From contig JBDUDR010000007.1 in assembly GCA_040002845.1 (NCBI GenBank), positions 1 to 45,574 on the forward strand: a stretch of 45,574 nucleotides of DNA. The letters are read 5' to 3'. The notes below the pieces were generated by a model. The model did no database searches, had not been told where the DNA came from, and saw only the letters and a list, made by a program, of their open reading frames with translations. Shown here piece after piece: positions 41,809-45,574 of the stretch; the stretch's first letter is position 1, and each line of letters starts with the position of its first letter. The position numbers and the translations under genes were made by a program. The stretch is from JBDUDR01 sp040002845 (GTDB taxonomy: Bacteria; Actinomycetota; Actinomycetes; Propionibacteriales; Nocardioidaceae).

Positions 41809-44432
41809 TCCGGCTGGCGGTTCGCGGGGTCTTGTCCCGACCCGCTCAGTCGGCGATCGTCGCGATTGGCCTGCTTCTCACCCTCGTCGGCTTTGCCGGG
41901 CTGACCGCAGGCGCACGAAGCACGACAGCGTCCTTGAACGGCGACATCGGGCGGGCTTGGAACACGCCCTTCGACTTGTTGGTACGTCCACCCGGGTCAT
42001 CGGAGTCATTGGAACGCACGGACGGACTCGTTCGGCCCAACTACGTCAGCGGCATCCACGGTGGCATCACGATGGCCCAACTGGCAGAGATCCGCGCGGT
42101 CCCGGAGGTGACCTTGGCGGCGCCGTTGGCCGCGGTCGGCGCCGTGAACTGGCCGTCGGCGTTCCAGCTGCGACTGCCCAGCGCAGGCGCCCGAGTCTCG
42201 GTCTACCGGATCAGGTCGCTGGTGACTGGGCAGGCCGGCCTGTCGCGTTACCCGGTCGAGACACGGTACGTCGTGGTCGCGCCGATGGGTCAACTCGAGT
42301 TCGAGTCCGGGCTACTCACTGTTCCAGGTCGCGCCGGCCCCATCCTGTGCAGCTACCCAGTGAACTGTTTCGCAGGAACCGTATGCTTCGGCGGCCAGTG
42401 TTCGCACGGCCAGTACCCGTCTTCGGACGACGCGAGCTATTACCTTCCGCTGCTGCAGCCTGTCCAGGTCGCTGGAATCGATCCCCAGGCCGAGGCGAAG
42501 CTGACCGGCCTGGGGAGCTGCATACGAGCAGGTCGGATGCTCACCGGCCGGGATCGACCATCGCCGACCGCGGACCCCGAGCCCGCCGAGGTTCTCCCGG
42601 TGATGGCCAGTGGCGATGCGTTCCTTGACCAAGTTCTGCACGTAGACGTGGCCGCAGCCGCCCTCAGGTCACACGACCAGCCGCGGTCAGTTCGAGGGTG
42701 GAACCACAAGGCGCGGCGGCAGGTCAGCCTGCAGAGCCTCTATCGCACGTACCTGGCGACCAGCGCGCACGACTACCTCGATCCCTGGCCGATCTGGAGC
42801 ACAGGCGATGTGCGTTATCGCACCGTCGGTCGGGATCACCTCTCAGCCCAACCCGTTGCAACCGACCTCGGCATATACCGCAGGGTCAACACCTTCCAAG
42901 AGGTTGGGATCGACGATTCAGTGCTCGTACCCCCCGAGGTCGCTGACCCCTGGCTGCGGCCGGTGACTGAGCATGCGGACACGCAACCACCAGGTGAGGG
43001 TTCTTCCTACCGGAGCAAGATCTGGGACGTCGTCGGTCGGTACGACCCGACCTGCCTGCCGGGGTTCGATCCACTCGCAGGCGCGAGCCTGGAGGCGTAC
43101 GCCGCACCGAGTGTCCGTATGTCGGACGGTCGGCTGATCACCCCGTCACGTGCGATGAGTGACTACGTCGCGAGCCCTCCCCTGCTCCTGACGACGCTGG
43201 CCGGCGCACGCTGGCTCGCCGACCCGAGTCGGTACGAGGGGCAACCCGGCAATGCATTCATCAGCGTGATCCGGGTGCGGGTGGGCGGCACGGGTACGCC
43301 CGGGCCGCAGTCGGAGGCGCGGCTGGCCGCGGCGGCAGCGGCCATCCACGACCACACCGGGTTGCGGGTGGATATCGTGAAGGGCGCCTCTACCCGACCC
43401 ATCAGGGTCGACCTGCCCGCCGGCATGTTCGGCCGCCCTGCCCTGACCGTGCAGGAGCAGTGGTCGGTCAAGGGCGTGGCGCTGACGTTCTTCAAGGCGG
43501 TGCGGGACCAGGACCGAGCCTTGCTCGTCCTCTTGCTCATCGACGCCGGCCTGCTCGTCGGCCAGGCGAGCTACCTCGCGGTGCGCCAGCGCCGTACCCA
43601 ACTCGCCGTGTTGCGTGCCCTCGGATGGTCCCCGTTCCAGGTGGCCTGCCTCGTCGAGCTGGAAACGCTCATCATCGGTCTCGCGGCCGGCCTGACAGCT
43701 CTGCTGGCCGCTCTCCCAATCCTGCATCTGCTGCACATCCCGATCGTTGCCGCGACGCTGGCACCTCCACTCGGTGTCGGCATCGCCGGGCTCGCCGCGC
43801 TCCCCGCAGCGTGGACCGCGTCGCGCGGGAGCGCCGTCGCGGCGATTGCGGGGGTGCACCCGGTACGCGAATCGCGACCGCCATCGACGACCGGGGGTCT
43901 GGCTGCGCGCGAGCTGCGAAGGGCCTGGCCGGTCGAGACCACCATCGCCGTTCTGGCTGTCGCCCTGGGCACGGCTCTTGTCGGTCTCGTCGTGCTCGTC
44001 GCCGCCGGCTTCCGCTCCCGGCTCGACACGACGGTGCTGGGCACGGCCATGAACACCGAGGTCCGTCCGTTTCACGTCGTACTCGCCGGGCTCACGCTGG
44101 CCCTCGGGTCGGCCGCGGCGGCCCAGGTAGTCCTGTTGGCCTGGCTGAGCCGGCGTCACCAGCTGGGTGTACTGAAGGCGCTGGGCTGGTCTGGAGGTCG
44201 GCTCGCACGCTTCGTGTGCTGCCAAGCTCTCATAGTGGGAGTCGGCGGCGCCGCCGTGGCCACACCGATCGTCGTGGTTGGCGGGGAGCTCCTCCATGCT
44301 CCGTTCGGCTCGGTTGGGCTGGCCATCGCCGCAACGCTCGCTGGATGCTTGGCGGCGACCATCGTGGCGGCAGCCGGTCCCGCCCTGCTCGCGTTGCGCG
44401 TACCGGCACGAAGTCTGCTCGCGGTGACCTAG
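41805..44432 (+). CDS. FtsX-like ABC transporter permease with large Cys-containing extracytoplasmic domain
   Basis: 875-aa permease. TM1 is about 13-33, then an extracytoplasmic region of over 500 residues, then clustered helices in two blocks from about residue 555 onward (FtsX domain 1 about 560-690; a second about 730-870). Four cysteines at 182, 188, 194 and 199 form a compact motif (CSYPVNC...C...C) that could make disulfides or bind metal. The large ectodomain resembles MacB-type or lipoprotein-handling permeases. Overlaps its ATPase by 4 bp (GTGA), and its stop overlaps the convergent anti-sigma-like gene by 4 bp. Confidence 0.9.
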   Translation: MIRLAVRGVLSRPAQSAIVAIGLLLTLVGFAGLTAGARSTTASLNGDIGRAWNTPFDLLVRPPGSSESLERTDGLVRPNYVSGIHGGITMAQLAEIRAVPEVTLAAPLAAVGAVNWPSAFQLRLPSAGARVSVYRIRSLVTGQAGLSRYPVETRYVVVAPMGQLEFESGLLTVPGRAGPILCSYPVNCFAGTVCFGGQCSHGQYPSSDDASYYLPLLQPVQVAGIDPQAEAKLTGLGSCIRAGRMLTGRDRPSPTADPEPAEVLPVMASGDAFLDQVLHVDVAAAALRSHDQPRSVRGWNHKARRQVSLQSLYRTYLATSAHDYLDPWPIWSTGDVRYRTVGRDHLSAQPVATDLGIYRRVNTFQEVGIDDSVLVPPEVADPWLRPVTEHADTQPPGEGSSYRSKIWDVVGRYDPTCLPGFDPLAGASLEAYAAPSVRMSDGRLITPSRAMSDYVASPPLLLTTLAGARWLADPSRYEGQPGNAFISVIRVRVGGTGTPGPQSEARLAAAAAAIHDHTGLRVDIVKGASTRPIRVDLPAGMFGRPALTVQEQWSVKGVALTFFKAVRDQDRALLVLLLIDAGLLVGQASYLAVRQRRTQLAVLRALGWSPFQVACLVELETLIIGLAAGLTALLAALPILHLLHIPIVAATLAPPLGVGIAGLAALPAAWTASRGSAVAAIAGVHPVRESRPPSTTGGLAARELRRAWPVETTIAVLAVALGTALVGLVVLVAAGFRSRLDTTVLGTAMNTEVRPFHVVLAGLTLALGSAAAAQVVLLAWLSRRHQLGVLKALGWSGGRLARFVCCQALIVGVGGAAVATPIVVVGGELLHAPFGSVGLAIAATLAGCLAATIVAAAGPALLALRVPARSLLAVT

Positions 44433-45253
44433 CGGAGAGAGGCCGCGATCGCGAGGGCGCGCGCTCGGCTGATGTCCGCCTCGAGCCGGTACGTGACCGA
44501 GCCGCGCTCCCAGACAAGTGACGGCGCCGATAGCCTCGGCCGCTCACTGTGGATCAGGCCACCCGGGTCACGGACGTACACCTCCTGCGCCCCCGGGAAG
44601 TACAGTCCGGGCCAACGTCCGGCCACGATGACCTGGGACAACGGGATGTGCTGGTCGATGTACTTGACGAAGTACGGTTTCGCGGCGCCCGCGTACTCGC
44701 TGAGCAAGAGGCCCACGTGACCGTCGAACCCTCCAGGGAAGCCGGCCCGTGGCCGATAGACGAGGTTCACCGCCTCCAGGCCCGGGCTGTCACGAACGTA
44801 GACTGCGTCAGGAGCTCCGAGGCTGGCGGTGGAGGGCAAGGCCACGGGGAACGAAACGCGACGCCGGGCCTCCGCAAGGGTTACCGGATCACCCAGGTCG
44901 AGGCTTGCGTCGATGGTGGTGCGGGGACTGGGCCCGGTCGTAGGCAGCGGGCGCACGCGGACACCGGAGATCCCGAACAGATCCGCGACCGCCTGGCGGG
45001 TGGCGGGCACACCAAGGATGACGGCCAGCACGACCAGTAGTGCTACTGCGGCGGCGAGCGGCCGTACGAGGCGCAGGCGTCGAGCTGGACCAAACGGAGT
45101 TCGACTTGGGCGGCCGCTCTGCTCGAGCTGCTGTCGGATAATAGGCGCGTACTCCGGCTGTGGCGGTGCGTCGACCTGCTCGCCGAGGCGACGCAGTGCC
45201 GCCTCGAGGTCCGGTTGACGTCGAGTCGTCTGGTCTTCGGGCTGCTCAGGCAC
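44429..45253 (-). CDS. Putative membrane anti-sigma-like protein
   Basis: 274-aa type II membrane protein. The N-terminal ~60 residues are cytoplasmic and charged (DLEAALRRLGEQVD). One transmembrane helix (about 65-83) follows, and an extracytoplasmic domain (TRQAVADLFGISGVRVR, then a beta-rich region with LVYRP and VWERGSVTYRLE). The layout is that of membrane sensors controlling ECF sigma factors, although the zinc HxxxCxxC motif is absent. GTG 45253 overlaps the sigma gene end by 8 bp, supporting functional pairing. It may sense an envelope signal handled by the convergent ABC transporter (inference). Confidence 0.78.
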   Translation of the reverse strand: MPEQPEDQTTRRQPDLEAALRRLGEQVDAPPQPEYAPIIRQQLEQSGRPSRTPFGPARRLRLVRPLAAAVALLVVLAVILGVPATRQAVADLFGISGVRVRPLPTTGPSPRTTIDASLDLGDPVTLAEARRRVSFPVALPSTASLGAPDAVYVRDSPGLEAVNLVYRPRAGFPGGFDGHVGLLLSEYAGAAKPYFVKYIDQHIPLSQVIVAGRWPGLYFPGAQEVYVRDPGGLIHSERPRLSAPSLVWERGSVTYRLEADISRARALAIAASLR

Positions 45254-45574
45254 CGCTTGGCTCCTGCTCCGCCGAGCCCCGCACGGTCGTACCCGCTCCG
45301 AGTTCCTGTTCCAGGGCACGGAGTCCTCGGGACAACCGCGATTTCACCGTGCCCTCGGGAATCCTGAGCACCTGCGCAGTGTCCTGTTCAGACAGGTCGA
45401 GGAGGTAGCGGCAGACAATCACCTCTCGTTGCCGGGGCGACAACGCGTTCACGGCGTCGCGTAGCATCCGGCTGGTCTCCCGGTGCTCCGCGATCTCGTG
45501 CGGTGAACGCGCCGATGCATGCGGCAGGTGGTCACCCAGGAGCGCCAGCGGCACCGTGCGGTGCCGGGAGGACC
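45246..45574 (-). CDS. ECF RNA polymerase sigma factor, C-terminal part (truncated by window)
   Basis: The C-terminal ~109 residues of an ECF sigma factor, with the frame open to the window end, so the N-terminus is missing. Region 4 is complete: ALSPRQREVIVCRYLLDLSEQDTAQVLRIPEGTVKSRLSRGLRALE, a helix-turn-helix that would bind -35 elements. Region 2 lies beyond the window. It is co-directional with and overlaps the membrane anti-sigma-like gene. Confidence 0.9.
   Translation of the reverse strand, partial: SSRHRTVPLALLGDHLPHASARSPHEIAEHRETSRMLRDAVNALSPRQREVIVCRYLLDLSEQDTAQVLRIPEGTVKSRLSRGLRALEQELGAGTTVRGSAEQEPSGA

Overview
High-G+C Gram-positive (actinobacterial) chromosomal DNA. The evidence is the strongly GC-rich coding sequence with many GTG/TTG starts, a complete conservon (cvnABCD), a DUF2342 F420-associated metalloprotease-like protein next to tilS-hpt-ftsH-fol, and an IdeR/DtxR-type iron box. 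The gene set suits the Propionibacteriales/Streptomycetales side of the phylum, but I cannot name a genus from sequence alone. No rRNA, tRNA, CRISPR array, phage or intact insertion sequence was seen.

Layout. (1) 1-6.2 kb: panC and a DUF2520 NAD-binding protein (minus), then a MidA-type methyltransferase (plus), two membrane PH-domain proteins (minus) and an orphan NuoD-like protein (plus). (2) 6.2-6.7 kb: a gene-free interval bracketed by inverted clusters of a GATCCGACACTTATTCC-type motif. (3) 6.7-17.1 kb: a long minus-strand housekeeping array, dacB > DUF2342 > tilS > hpt > ftsH > folE > folP > NTF2-like > folB > folK > DUF3180 > coiled-coil membrane protein, mostly with 4-bp stop/start overlaps. 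(4) 17.2-28.3 kb: ppa, a secreted NlpC/P60 hydrolase, an MFS exporter behind a MerR-type promoter, pirin, a flavin disulfide oxidoreductase, acyl-CoA dehydrogenase, small GNAT, secreted S53 peptidase, cyclic-nucleotide-type phosphodiesterase and a ferredoxin-reductase-like flavoprotein. (5) 28.3-33.7 kb: an iron-regulated siderophore-interacting protein diverging from the conservon. (6) 33.8-36.8 kb: a tightly coupled minus-strand trio (PIG-L deacetylase with an N-terminal pseudo-receiver, ATP-grasp ligase, unknown protein). It converges on the conservon and is the best candidate here for an undescribed pathway. (7) 37.0-45.6 kb: VOC protein, a frameshifted DinB/TIGR03083-like gene, PAP2 phosphatase, an antibiotic-kinase-like protein, LapA-like protein, an ABC transporter (ATPase plus large permease) and, convergent to it, an ECF sigma factor with a membrane anti-sigma-like partner.

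A dispersed palindromic repeat family links the regions. Two copies of about 152 bp (63-214 and 39314-39465, about 89% identical by hand alignment), one 92-bp copy in the opposite orientation (17743-17834) and one 29-bp fragment (33758-33786) all sit at gene 3' ends.

Functional themes: folate and pantothenate precursor supply; tRNA-Ile modification and purine salvage; cell-wall hydrolysis (DacB, NlpC/P60); iron release; conservon-type GTPase signalling; and a proposed deacetylate-then-ligate route. Start sites were chosen from overlaps and ribosome-binding sites where possible; doubtful ones are noted.
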